Source: Acipenser ruthenus (Eukaryota; Chordata; Actinopteri; Acipenseriformes; Acipenseridae). From it: a stretch of 64,000 nt of DNA. Made by a program: the position numbers and the translations under genes. The notes under the pieces were generated by a model. That model was not told where the DNA came from, did not search any database, and was given only the letters and a program-made list of their open reading frames with translations. Position 1 is the stretch's first letter; every line of letters starts with the position of its first letter. The stretch is from positions 23,109,188 through 23,173,187 of the forward strand of contig NC_081198.1 in the NCBI RefSeq assembly GCF_902713425.1, read 5' to 3'. This document shows, in pieces, positions 50,101 through 60,800 of this stretch.

Positions 50101-50596
50101 GGTCTACGTCCCTCAGAGCACAATTGAAGTCACCTGACACGATGACGGGTACGTTCCCCAGCAGGAGTGGACGCAGCTGTGGAAAAAATTGAACTCTTTC
50201 GTTTTGGTTAGTGGGTGCGTAGACATTGACCAGTCTGAGGGGAGTGTTGTTGTATGTCACATCCACGCTCAGAATTCTACCAGGTTCTACCTCCCTGCTG
50301 CTGCGGGAGGTAATAAATGGGTTTTTAAACAGGATACCTACTCCGTCGGCTCTGGCTATGTTGGAGCCCGACCAGAAGGAGTCCCCCAGGGTCCAACTCT
50401 CCTTCAGGTCCCTATAATCAGGGCTCGATGAAATACCATACTCCTGCAGAAAGATGAGATCTGCTTTCAAGTTAGCTAGATAGTTTAGTACATCAAATCT
50501 TTTTTGTGTCTCCCTGATGCTCCTGACATTAACAGACACACATATCAGGGCCATCAGGATAGCTAACAAGAAAAGGAGTCGCTGCGTCCACCCCAT
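47153..50596 (-). CDS. LINE ORF2: APE endonuclease and reverse transcriptase (copy 8, open)
   Basis: 1147 aa, catalytic residues present as in copy 3. It carries more private substitutions than the other copies: C to Y in the QECG segment (LQEYG), SDHRFL for SDHRLL, TTFRDL for TTLRDL and YKEKRL for YREKRL. This suggests a somewhat older or less constrained copy. Confidence 0.93.
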   Translation of the reverse strand: MGWTQRLLFLLAILMALICVSVNVRSIRETQKRFDVLNYLANLKADLIFLQEYGISSSPDYRDLKESWTLGDSFWSGSNIARADGVGILFKNPFITSRSSREVEPGRILSVDVTYNNTPLRLVNVYAPTNQNERVQFFPQLRPLLLGNVPVIVSGDFNCALRDVDRSRPRNDRSSRVLSSVISDFSLCDAGKDLVPPFTWVSSSGTSFSRIDLVLHTSSLTKTEVDTQAVFFSDHRFLQVTLQVPQTSQMGSGVWKLNTSLLDDPSIAAAYKSRLVEWTTFRDLFNSPIEWWEMVKMRTKGYFIAAGKRKAKERRAKYKHLNAALQRLSLLQLRGFPVSDEIAQTKLDLSVLCREEQRKVMHNAKVQKMEEDEKCTRFFFQKTREKRHLMSSMLDSRGRIVEDSEGVKKVVENFYRDLYNIKATDDTLIEWFLSQLEPDSVRDDEEEEKDPELTLEELTQAVKTMNTGKTPGPDGIPGEYYHLFWDTLKVHLAEVYRAVYKEKRLGPSMRESVITLLHKKGEVKDLRNWRPISLLCVDYKILAKALMLRLQVHLPLVIGPDQACGVPGRSITDILMLTRDILAYSRERNHPLCLFNLDQEKAFDRVSHEYMYKVMDQMKFAPGLREWVKTIYTNISTRVLVNRHLTGKISIQSGVRQGCPLSPLLYVVCIEPLLQAIRRDTNITGFQLPGSNGVQVKTTAYMDDVSLICTNTSSVPRISNILEKYCTATGAVINKSKSEVYVSKNWQVDRELSDMYPVKKDKIKILGLIFENNSSGAQSWTAAINQVRKKIGGWSTRSLTMTGRVLITKSILFPILSYVGKIFPPDRTTKKVVDRIIHRFIWGSKMERVKRATLSKADKKGGKGVPDVVQLTRVQGLTQTIKNIQALDRKVCYMNRFYFATCLRALGLCTIDNTVPYSWDPPLYYRTLRDTIYKLGLDKAKLASWEYKAVTKYLAGSQEIEKVATFSLTQSQKIWENVSHSCLSNVQKDIAWNTVHSALPTRAFMFRRGLAQVETCPYAKCRKRETPAHIFWECDVAGSVWLSVSVFLNRFADTAKMTAETVLYGPAGGIDTSTAKCVWRVINVVKQILWEGRNVCVYHKQELDTITTTRRAQTLIKDFVILDIRTLGKDKACAEWRIAGLQDVKME

Positions 50597-50601
50597 AGTG
50601 A

Positions 50602-52546
50602 CTATGATTGGGAGGTCGGGACACTCTTCCTACTCTTAGCTCTACGCTTGCTTCGAGGGGGCTTGGGCTTATTTGCAACTCCCATCACCCCTGAGAAGGT
50701 ACTCACTGCTGCCTCGTCCAGAAGGCACCGTCTTTATATGCACAGTACGTGGAGTTGTTGGGGCTATTCAACTCCCCACAAGGTAAGTCTGGTGGAACTT
50801 GCTCAGGGCCCCTCGGAACGTGTGGGTCAGCTTTGTCCTGGGGGGGGGTTATGACAGACAGCATTCTTTGGCTGTTACCGTCTGTTGAATTGGAGCTGTT
50901 AGCAGACTTCTGGCTTACCGCGTCCAGGGGTATTCCCATGTCCTCCAGTGCTGTATCTAGGAGGACCTCTAGGGGGCCCCTGGTTTTGCCCATACAAGGG
51001 AAGGGGTCAAGGATGCTTTGAAGGGAGGCCCTTCGCTTGAAGAGGGTCATTGCTACCGAGGTACTGCTGGTCAGGGAAGGTGTTGACCCCGACCTCTCCC
51101 TCGGTGCATTAGTGAACACCTCTTCTGCGAGGTGTGCTAGGGTTTGTGCCAACGACTGGGAAGGCTGGCTGGGGATGCCCTGGCTGGCTGCTACCTGCCC
51201 ACTAGGCGGCAGTGTAGCCGTCCCACTCGCCTCCGTCTCTGCCTGCGAGGGCAAGACTGGGGACTTTGTGTGGACATTAGCTGGTTTTGGATCTATGGGG
51301 GCCACCTGCAACTTGCTGTCTTTGATCCTGATCTTCTTTCTTTTCCCCCCCTCGTCTCTACCCTTTCTTTTCCCCACCCTCTGCTGGTTCTTCACTCCCT
51401 TCCCCTCCTTCTCACTCTCACTTTCACTGTCGCTTTCGCTTTCCTCCCCCACGGACTCAATCTTTATGGCGTCATAACGAGAGCCGAGGGGGAGTGCTGG
51501 CGCTGAGAGGGCCCTACTCAGGGGGGGGCGCTGCTGGGTCCGGGCTCCCTCCCTGCCTCGTGTTCTGCATCAGAGGAGCTACTGGAGGAGCTAGTGGAGT
51601 AGCTGTTGTACTCTCTCTCTGGGCTGGGGGAAGGGGTCCTCGTAAAACGGGACATGTCTCGGGGGCGGGGGGGTGAGGGGGGTGCTGGTGATGATGGTGG
51701 TGCTGGAGTCTGGGTCTTGGATACTGTTGGTGGTGATGTGGACTGATCTTTGTTACTTGCTCCCTCTTCCTGCTCAGGCCTAGGCTTGTTCGTATTTGCC
51801 TTGCTGGCTCTGGCCATGTTGGCATAGGAAGAGGGGCAGTCCTTTAACAGGTGCCCCTTCTTTCCACACAAATTGCACTGCCTCTCTTCTCTGCAGTGGC
51901 TGGTCTCGTGGGGGGCGCCGCAGTTCCTGCACTTGACTACAGTACATGCGGCCGCCAGGTGTCCTAATTCCCCACATTTCCTGCAGAGTTTTGGCATCCC
52001 ATTATAGAATACCAGCCCTCTGTTGGGCCCTAACACTATGGAGTTTGGAATGTGGCGGACGCCTCCAATGCCCGATGGATCAACATTGAGGCGTACCAGC
52101 CACTTTCTGGCTCCTGTCCAAACCCCATCTTCGTCTGTAATTTTCCTCCCTTCTGATGACACCCTCCCATAGCGGTTAAGCCATGTTGTAATATCATAGT
52201 CGCTAACAGCCTCATTGAAAAATTGGACAGTAACAACTTTCATTTCTCTGTCTGTCAGTGCATCCACACAAAATTCTTTGTATGGAGCGAGATATTTATT
52301 CTCCCCCCAAAAGGACCACATTTCTTGTAACTTTTGGGGGTTCCTAAAACTGACCTCAAACACTTCCTTAAGCCCTGGCAATTTCACCAAACAATTCAAG
52401 TCAGAAGGGGAAAAACCCATACCCCTCTGAAGAATGGTCCGGCTGAACTCCAGTCTCGTCAGTCCTGGTTCCGTTTCCTCTTGCTGGGTCCTTGTGAAGC
52501 GCACCGCATTGTGCCTCCTGGTCTCCTGGGTTGGCCGGAACGCCAT
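50602..52546 (-). pseudogene. LINE ORF1 (CCHC RNA-binding protein), frameshifted (copy 8)
   Basis: It aligns to the 648-aa ORF1 along its length. The N-terminal part with all three CCHC knuckles is open for 342 codons from 52546, then the frame is lost in the G/C run near 51525 (one C fewer). A second single-base loss near 50720 (gtccagaagg for gtccaagaagg) shifts the last 35 or so codons. Confidence 0.9.
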
Positions 52547-53151
52547 CCTTCAGCTGGCTCCTCCGATTGGGGTGGGAGAAGCCTCTGGACGTCCGGGTTG
52601 TCTCTCTCTACGGAAAAGAGACAACGTAAGCAGCAAATCTGGGCAGTTGAAGGAACTATTACTTTAGTCCCTGAGGAGATGGTCGCCTCGCAAGAGGGAC
52701 CCCCTCCCCAGGTGAACGGTGTCCTTCCCTGGCGGAGTAGGGGGCGCTGCTTGGCACTGAGACCACGTTGGAAGAATCGTGGCTGTGACGCCTCCTCGGG
52801 GTCCGGGGCCGCCCTCTGCTCCTCCCAGATGGCGCCCTCTGCTGGGCGCCTGCTGCTCTCTCAGTCTGGATCTCGATTACAATCAAGGGCTGGGGATGAG
52901 GTCGTCTAGGTCATCAAAGGGTCCTCAAAGGTCGTCTGGATGGTAGGTCCTCCTTCTCTCTAACTCCAGGAACGTCTGGAAAAGCCGGAACCGCCTGAAA
53001 AAGAAAAAAACTGGAACCGCCTGAAAAAGAAAAAACTGCTCTCAACAGTCAACAAAATCTTGAAAGACCCTCGGCCTGGATTGGGCAAGCCAAAACCAGA
53101 CTGAGCATTAGTCTTCCAAAAAGTTGCCGAGCTGAAGAAAGCCAGTCAAAA

Positions 53152-53281
53152 ATAAAAAAAAATTCTGTTCCTCCTCACCCGAACAAACCTCTCACAGACC
53201 CTCGGAGGGAGCGGGCAATGCCACTACCCTCTAAGCCTTAGTCTTAGAAAGATTTATTCGAACTGAAGAGAAGCCAGAGTG
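53152..53281 (-). other. U5 snRNA-like 5' head of LINE copy 8
   Basis: Same 34-nt block as copy 3 (53247-53280), again ACTCTGGCTTCTCTTCAG followed by TTCGAATAAATC. The T run after GAGGAACAGAATT is much shorter than in copy 3. Confidence 0.65.
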
Positions 53282-53310
53282 ATATTAAGATATTAGATAT
53301 TAAACTGATC
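53282..53310 (-). repeat. Stuttered U2-derived filler at the 5' junction of copy 8
   Basis: Between the LINE 5' end and the uninterrupted U2 fragment lie three pieces matching U2 nt 48-61 (53296-53309), nt 55-62 (53288-53295) and nt 55-60 (53282-53287), plus one extra base. They look like repeated short copying of the target during second-strand joining. Confidence 0.8.
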
Positions 53311-53364
53311 AACTGATAAGAACAGATACTACACTTGATCTTAGCCAAAAGGCCGAGTAGCGAT
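53311..53364 (-). pseudogene. U2 snRNA 5' fragment (nt 1-54), cut by LINE copy 8
   Basis: U2 nt 1-54 with T to A at nt 7 (plus-strand gagtagcgat). The adjoining promoter spacer also has scattered changes (gccaagggcc, ggaggaaac, gcaataacac), as expected for a unit no longer kept uniform. Confidence 0.92.
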
Positions 53365-53951
53365 GGCGACTTGGCCCTTGCCAAGGGCCCCCCAGCCCGG
53401 ACGGCACAGGGGGATTCAAAGGTGGGTGCAAAATTCCAAGCACAAGCAGACCCCAAAAAACAGGCTGCTGCTTCCAGAGGGGAAATGTGCAATTTAAGCA
53501 GGAGGAAACAAAACAAAGCAATAACACACACATAACACCAAAAACAAAACATAAACTGGCAGAGTGCGTCTTACAAATAGTCATGCCAAGCTGCTATGCT
53601 GTGCAAGGTGCCTTGGGTAACTACAACTGTGCCTCGCTGGCTGGCTGGCTTGCTAAGAAGGTCCTGGCATAGGGACATGTTCCACCACACTTGTCTGGTT
53701 AGCTGCATGCTCCCAGGAAACAACCTGCTGCTGTCTACATCATCACCACATGTGAATAAAAGAAAGAAAGACAGCAAGAAAGAAAGAGAGAAAGAAAGAG
53801 AGAAAGAGAGAAAGAAAGAGAGAAAGAAAAAAAAAAGTAGTAAAACGGCGGGAAAACTTGCATCAACACTGGCACTCTCCCTCCAGCAGGGGTAGACAAA
53901 ATGCTCACAGGAGAGATCCAGATCTGACTTTGACCAACGTTAGAGAAAGGT

Positions 53952-54137
53952 GTGCACCGTTCCCGGAGGTACTGCAATACCGGGCCGATGCGTGGAGTGG
54001 ACGGAGCAAGCCCCTGTTCCATCTCCCGATTCCAAAAATCAATTTAATATATGGTCCCCTGATAGGGGACGTATCAGATATTAAACTGATAAGAACAGAT
54101 ACTACACTTGATCTTAGCCAAAAGGCCGAGAAGCGAT
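53952..54137 (-). ncRNA. U2 spliceosomal snRNA (intact)
   Basis: 186 nt, array consensus, 3' box intact. Confidence 0.97.
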
Positions 54138-54740
54138 GGCGACTTGGCCCTTGCCCGGGGCCCCCCAGCCCGGACGGCACAGGGGGATTCAAAGGTGGGT
54201 GCAAAATTCCAAGCACAAGCAGACCCCCAAAAAACGGGCTGCTGCTTCCAGAGGGGAAATGTGCAATTTAAGCAGGAGAAAACAAAACAAAGCAAAAACA
54301 CACACATAACACCAAAAACAAAACATAAACTGGCGGAGTGCGTCTTACAAATAGTCATGCCAAGCTGCTATGCTGTGCAAGGTGCCTTGGGTAACTACAA
54401 CTGTGCCTCGCTGGCTGGCTGGCTTGCTAAGAAGGTCCTGGCATAGGGACATGTTCCACCACACTTGTCTGGTTAGCTGCATGCTCCCAGGAAACAACCT
54501 GCTGCTGCCTACTTCATCACCACATGTGAATAAAAGAAAGAAAGACAGCAAGAAAGAAAGAGAGAAAGAAAGAGAGAAAGAGAGAAAGAAAGAGAGAAAG
54601 AAAGAAAGAGAGAAAGAAAAAAAAAGAAGTAAAACGGCGGGAAAACTTGCATCAACACTGGCACTCTCCCTCCAGCAGGGGTAGACAAAATGCTCACAGG
54701 AGAGATCCAGATCTGACTTTGACCAACGTTAGAGAAAGGT

Positions 54741-54926
54741 GTGCACCGTTCCCGGAGGTACTGCAATACCGGGCCGATGCGTGGAGTGGACGGAGCAAGC
54801 CCCTGTTCCATCTCCCGATTCCAAAAATCAATTTAATATATGGTCCCCTGATAGGGGACGTATCAGATATTAAACTGATAAGAACAGATACTACACTTGA
54901 TCTTAGCCAAAAGGCCGAGAAGCGAT
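54741..54926 (-). ncRNA. U2 spliceosomal snRNA (intact)
   Basis: 186 nt, array consensus, 3' box intact. Its upstream spacer has the caaaatttcaagcac variant in the PSE-flanking region, also seen upstream of 45543-45728. Confidence 0.97.
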
Positions 54927-55530
54927 GGCGACTTGGCCCTTGCCCGGGGCCCCCCAGCCCGGACGGCACAGGGGGATTCAAAGGTGGGTGCAAAATTTCA
55001 AGCACAAACAGACCCCAAAAAAACGGGCTGCTGCTTCCAGAGGGGAAATGTGCAATTTAAGCAGGAGAAAACAAAACAAAGCAAAAACACACACATAACA
55101 CCAAAAACAAAACATAAACTGGCGGAGTGCGTCTTACAAATAGTCATGCCAAGCTGCTATGCTGTGCAAGGTGCCTTTGGTAACTACAACTGTGCCTCGC
55201 TGGCTGGCTGGCTTGCTAAGAAGGTCCTGGCATAGGGACATGTTCCACCACACTTGTCTGGTTAGCTGCATGCTCCCAGGAAACAACCTGCTGCTGCCTA
55301 CATCATCACCACATGTGAATAAAAGAAAGAAAGACAGCAAGAAAGAAAGAGAGAAAGAAAGAGAGAAAGAGAGAAAGAAAGAGAGAAAGAAAGAAAGAGA
55401 GAAAGAAAAAAAAAAGAAGTAAAACGGCGGGAAAACTTGCATCAACACTGGCACTCTCCCTCCAGCAGGGGTAGACAAAATGCTCACAGGAGAGATCCAG
55501 ATCTGACTTTGACCAACGTTAGAGAAAGGT

Positions 55531-55716
55531 GTGCACCGTTCCCGGAGGTACTGCAATACCGGGCCGATGCGTGGAGTGGACGGAGCAAGCCCCTGTTCCA
55601 TCTCCCGATTCCAAAAATCAATTTAATATATGGTCCCCTGATAGGGGACGTATCAGATATTAAACTGATAAGAACAGATACTACACTTGATCTTAGCCAA
55701 AAGGCCGAGAAGCGAT
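55531..55716 (-). ncRNA. U2 spliceosomal snRNA (intact)
   Basis: 186 nt, array consensus, 3' box intact. Confidence 0.97.
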
Positions 55717-56316
55717 GGCGACTTGGCCCTTGCCCGGGGCCCCCCAGCCCGGACGGCACAGGGGGATTCAAAGGTGGGTGCAAAATTCCAAGCACAAGCA
55801 GACCCCCAAAAAACGGGCTGCTGCTTCCAGAGGGGAAATGTGCAATTTAAGCAGGAGAAAACAAAACAAAGCAAAAACACACACATAACACCAAAAACAA
55901 AACATAAACTGGCGGAGTGCGTCTTACAAATAGTCATGCCAAGCTGCTATGCTGTGCAAGGTGCCTTGGGTAACTACAACTGTGCCTCGCTGGCTGGCTG
56001 GCTTGCTAAGAAGGTCCTGGCATAGGGACATGTTCCACCACACTTGTCTGGTTAGCTGCATGCTCCCAGGAAACAACCTGCTGCTGTCTACATCATCACC
56101 ACATGTGAATAAAAGAAAGAAAGACAGCAAGAAAGAAAGAGAGAAAGAAAGAGAGAAAGAGAGAAAGAAAGAGAGAAAGAAAGAGAGAAAGAAAAAAAAA
56201 AGTAGTAAAACGGCGGGAAAACTTGCATCAACACTGGCACTCTCCCTCCAGCAGGGGTAGACAAAATGCTCACAGGAGAGATCCAGATCTGACTTTGACC
56301 AACGTTAGAGAAAGGT

Positions 56317-56502
56317 GTGCACCGTTCCCGGAGGTACTGCAATACCGGGCCGATGCGTGGAGTGGACGGAGCAAGCCCCTGTTCCATCTCCCGATTCCAA
56401 AAATCAATTTAATATATGGTCCCCTGATAGGGGACGTATCAGATATTAAACTGATAAGAACAGATACTACACTTGATCTTAGCCAAAAGGCCGAGAAGCG
56501 AT
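56317..56502 (-). ncRNA. U2 spliceosomal snRNA (intact)
   Basis: 186 nt, array consensus, 3' box intact. Confidence 0.97.
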
Positions 56503-57106
56503 GGCGACTTGGCCCTTGCCCGGGGCCCCCCAGCCCGGACGGCACAGGGGGATTCAAAGGTGGGTGCAAAATTCCAAGCACAAGCAGACCCCCAAAAAAC
56601 GGGCTGCTGCTTCCAGAGGGGAAATGTGCAATTTAAGCAGGAGAAAACAAAACAAAGCAAAAACACACACATAACACCAAAAACAAAACATAAACTGGCG
56701 GAGTGCGTCTTACAAATAGTCATGCCAAGCTGCTATGCTGTGCAAGGTGCCTTTGGTAACTACAACTGTGCCTCGCTGGCTGGCTGGCTTGCTAAGAAGG
56801 TCCTGGCATAGGGACATGTTCCACCACACTTGTCTGGTTAGCTGCATGCTCCCAGGAAACAACCTGCTGCTGTCTACATCATCACCACATGTGAATAAAA
56901 GAAAGAAAGACAGCAAGAAAGAAAGAGAGAAAGAAAGAGAGAAAGAGAGAAAGAAAGAGAGAAAGAAAGAAAGAGAGAAAGAAAAAAAAAAGTAGTAAAA
57001 CGGCGGGAAAACTTGCATCAACACTGGCACTCTCCCTCCAGCAGGGGTAGACAAAATGCTCACAGGAGAGATCCAGATCTGACTTTGACCAACGTTAGAG
57101 AAAGGT

Positions 57107-57239
57107 GTGCACCGTTCCCGGAGGTACTGCAATACCGGGCCGATGCGTGGAGTGGACGGAGCAAGCCCCTGTTCCATCTCCCGATTCCAAAAATCAATTT
57201 AATATATGGTCCCCTGATAGGGGACGTATCAGATATTAA
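57107..57239 (-). pseudogene. U2 snRNA 3' fragment (nt 54-186), cut by LINE copy 9
   Basis: U2 from T54 to the 3' end, joined to the LINE 3' terminus. The 5' part of this gene lies beyond the right edge of the window. Confidence 0.94.
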
Positions 57240-57863
57240 TACTCTTTTATTGAGATTTTACATTTTTTACATTTACACCCATTCGTTTTTTCATTCATTT
57301 TACATTTCTTTTAAAGATGACATTCATGCATACAGACATACATTTTGTTTTAAAAGCATTTAAAATACATTTAAAAACACCAAGACAATTGTGCTTTGTA
57401 CATGGTTAAAACAGACACAGATTAAAATCAACATGAAAAAAACCTGTGCTGTTTTAAAAGTGACTGGAAAAAAAGAACCATCTATAAAAAACCAGTGCTT
57501 GTGAGGGCCGGGGAGTGCTCTCTAAAAAAGTTCAAAAGTGAACATAAAACTAGATCTAAAACAGGGACAGGGGAAAAGGGACAGTGTATAGAACAGTGAG
57601 TTAAAATTCTAAAATTTTAAAACACTTAAAATGTAACTTTTAATAGTTTACATTAAAAATCTTAAAGATACATAAAACAAAACAAAACAAAATCAAATAA
57701 AACATTCAAATTAAATCAAAGGTCCATAAAACTGAAACAAAAAGACTACATAAAACCAGGGCACCGTTAAAAAGGGCGGAATGCTGGCATGACAAAATAA
57801 ATAAAAGGCTTAGCGGTGCCCCGTAGTCCCGCTCCTAGGAGCTAGCGGTTCCAGTTTTTTCCT

Positions 57864-60800
57864 TTATTCCATCTTCACGTCCTGAAGTCCGGCGATCCTC
57901 CACTCCGCGCAGGCCTTGTCCTTCCCGAGGGTCCGGATGTCCAGAATTACAAAGTCCTTGATAAGAGTTTGTGCCCTTCTGGTCGTGGTGATAGTGTCTA
58001 GCTCCTGCTTGTGATAGACACAGACGTTACGGCCTTCCCACAGGATCTGCTTGACAACATTGATGACACGCCAAACGCACTTAGCTGTGCTGGTAGTGAT
58101 TCCTCCCGCAGGCCCATAGAGCACAGTCTCAGCGGTCATCTTGGCCGTGTCAGCAAACCTGTTTAGGAAGACAGAGACAGAGAGCCAGACACTGCCAGCC
58201 ACATCACACTCCCAGAAGATATGGGCTGGTGTTTCTCTCTTGCGGCACTTTGCATAGGGGCATGTTTCTACTTGGGCTAGTCCCCTCCTGAACATGAACG
58301 CTCGAGTGGGGAGTGCACTGTGGACGGTGTTCCATGCTATATCCTTCTGGACATTACTGAGGCAGCTGTGAGACACATTCTCCCAGATTTTTTGGCTTTG
58401 GGTGAGGGAGAAAGTAGCTACTTTTTCAATTTCCTGGGAACCGGCAAGATATTTAGTTACAGCCTTGTATTCCCAGGAGGCCAATTTTGCTTTATCTAAG
58501 CCCAATTTATATATAGTGTCCCTTAAGGTTCTATAATACAATGGGGGGTCCCAGGAGTACGGCACGGTGTTATCAATAGTGCAGAGGCCCAAGGCCCTGA
58601 GACAGGTGGCAAAATAGAAACGATTCATGTAACATACCTTCCTGTCCAGGGCCTGGATGTTCTTGATAGTTTGCGTGAGCCCCTGCACTCGGGTGAGCTG
58701 CACAACGTCCGGGACCCCCTTACCTCCCTTCTTGTCGGCTTTACTCAGAGTGGCTCGTTTTACCCTCTCCATCTTGCTGCCCCAGATAAAGCGGTGGATA
58801 ATGCGGTCCACCACTTTTTTGGTGGTCCTGTCTGGGGGAAAGATTTTTCCTACATAAGAGAGGATGGGGAACAGTATAGACTTGGTTATTAATACTCTAC
58901 CCGTCATTGTTAAGGATCTTGTGCTCCATCCGCCAATCTTTTTATGGACCTGGTTAATGGCCGCCGTCCAGCTCTGGGCCCCCGAGCTATTGTTCTCGAA
59001 AATGAGGCCCAGAATCTTGATTTTGTCCTTTTTGACAGGGTACATGTCCGACAGTTCCCTATCTACCTGCCAATTTTTAGACACGTAGACTTCGCTCTTG
59101 GACTTATTAATCACTGCCCCGGTCGCCGTGCAGTACTTCTCAAGGATATTACTAATCCAAGGTACCGACGATGTGTTGGTGCAAATGAGTGACACATCGT
59201 CCATATATGCTGTTGTTTTGACCTGGACCCCGTTGGATCCAGGCAGCTGGAAACCAGTTATATTGGTATCCCTACGAATTGCCTGCAGGAGGGGTTCAAT
59301 GCACACGACATATAGCAGTGGGGATAGTGGGCAACCCTGTCTGACCCCTGACTGGATAGATATTTTACCAGTCAGGTGCCTGTTCACCAAGACTCGGGTA
59401 CTAATGTTTGTATATATGGTTTTAACCCACTCCCTAAGTCCAGGAGCGAATTTCATCTGGTCCATCACTTTGTACATATATTCATGGCTTACCCTATCGA
59501 ACGCCTTCTCCTGGTCAAGGTTGAACAGGCAGAGGGGATGGTTCCGTTCTCTAGAATAAGCCAGAATGTCCCTTGTTAACATTAAAATACCCGTGATGGA
59601 CCTCCCTGGGATGCCACAAGCCTGGTCGGGGCCAATGACCAAAGGGAGGTGTACTTGTAGCCGGAGCATCAGAGCTTTGGCTAGTATCTTGTAATCCACG
59701 CAAAGGAGGCTGATTGGGCGCCAATTCCGTAGATCTTTAACTTCCCCTTTCTTATGAAGGAGAGTAATTACACTCTCCCGCATAGAAGGGCCCAACCGCT
59801 TCTCCCTGTAGACCGCTCTGTAGACCTCCGCTAAATGGACTTTTAGCGTGTCCCAAAAAAGATGGTAATACTCACCCGGGATGCCATCTGGACCTGGCGT
59901 CTTACCGGTGTTCATGGTCTTAACCGCCTGGGTGAGCTCCTCCAGCGTGAGTTCTGGGTCCTTCTCCTCCTCCTCGTCGTCCCGCACTGAGTCAGGCTCC
60001 AACTGGCTCAGGAACCACTCTATCAGGGTGTCATCTGTAGCTTTGATGTTATACAGGTCCCTATAGAAGTTCTCTACCACTTTTTTCACTCCCTCACTAT
60101 CCTCTACTATCCTCCCCCTGCTGTCGAGCATGGAGGACATCAAGTGCCGCTTCTCCCTCGTTTTCTGGAAGAAGAAGCGAGTACACTTTTCGTCTTCCTC
60201 CATTTTTTGCACTTTTGCATTGTGCATGACCTTTCGTTGTTCCTCCCTACAAAGCACTGAAAGATCTAGCTTGGTCTGGGCTATCTCGTCGCTTACAGGG
60301 AACCCCCGAAGCTGAAGCAGGCTCAGACGCTGGAGGGCAGCATTCAGGTATTTATATTTGGCTCTCCTTTCTTTTGCTTTCCTCTTGCCTGCTGCTATGA
60401 AATAACCCTTAGTTCTCATTTTGACCATCTCCCACCACTCTATAGGGGAGTTGAATAGGTCACGCAAAGTGGTCCACTCAACAAGCCTGCTCTTATAGGC
60501 TGCAGCTATGGAGGGGTCATCGAGTAAGGAGGTGTTTAATTTCCAGACCCCTGACCCCATCTGGGAGGTCTGAGGGACCTGCAATGTTACCTGCAGGAGC
60601 CTATGGTCAGAGAAGAAGACGGCCTGGGTGTCTACTGCCGTCTTCGTAAGGGAGCTGGTATGCAGGACGAGATCTATACGGGAGAAGGAGGTCCCAGATG
60701 AGCTCACCCAGGTAAAGGGAGGCACCAGGTCCTTACCTGCATCACACAGGGAGAAATCAGATATTACGGAGGACAAAACTCTACTAGAGCGGTCGTTGCG

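Larger units (their letters stand above)
46504..53281 (-). mobile_element. Keno-like Tx1-clade LINE, copy 8 (full length, ORF1 broken)
   Basis: About 6.78 kb, complete from the U5-like 5' head (53152-53281) to the 3' terminus. ORF2 is open; ORF1 has two single-base losses. The 3' flank is U2 nt 15. The 5' flank is U2 nt 1-54 plus a 29-bp filler made of repeated U2 pieces, so at least 40 bp of U2 are duplicated. Shares QQEETEPG and 3'-UTR markers with copy 4. Confidence 0.94.
53311..57239 (-). repeat. U2 snRNA tandem array, block H
   Basis: The longest uninterrupted stretch: four intact genes with 5' ends at 54137, 54926, 55716 and 56502 (periods 789, 790 and 786 bp), then a split gene. Purine microsatellites at about 53758-53839, 54532-54628, 55321-55417, 56111-56192 and 56896-56992. 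Small variants alternate between units: gaagtag versus gtagtaaaac after the microsatellite, and ccttgggtaac versus cctttggtaac. This fits recent duplication of two-unit blocks. Confidence 0.95.

Noticed and set aside
53311-57239. Regularly spaced repeats that could suggest a CRISPR array or satellite
   Set aside because: The period is about 780 bp and each unit contains a complete U2 gene with promoter and 3' box, so it is an RNA gene array.
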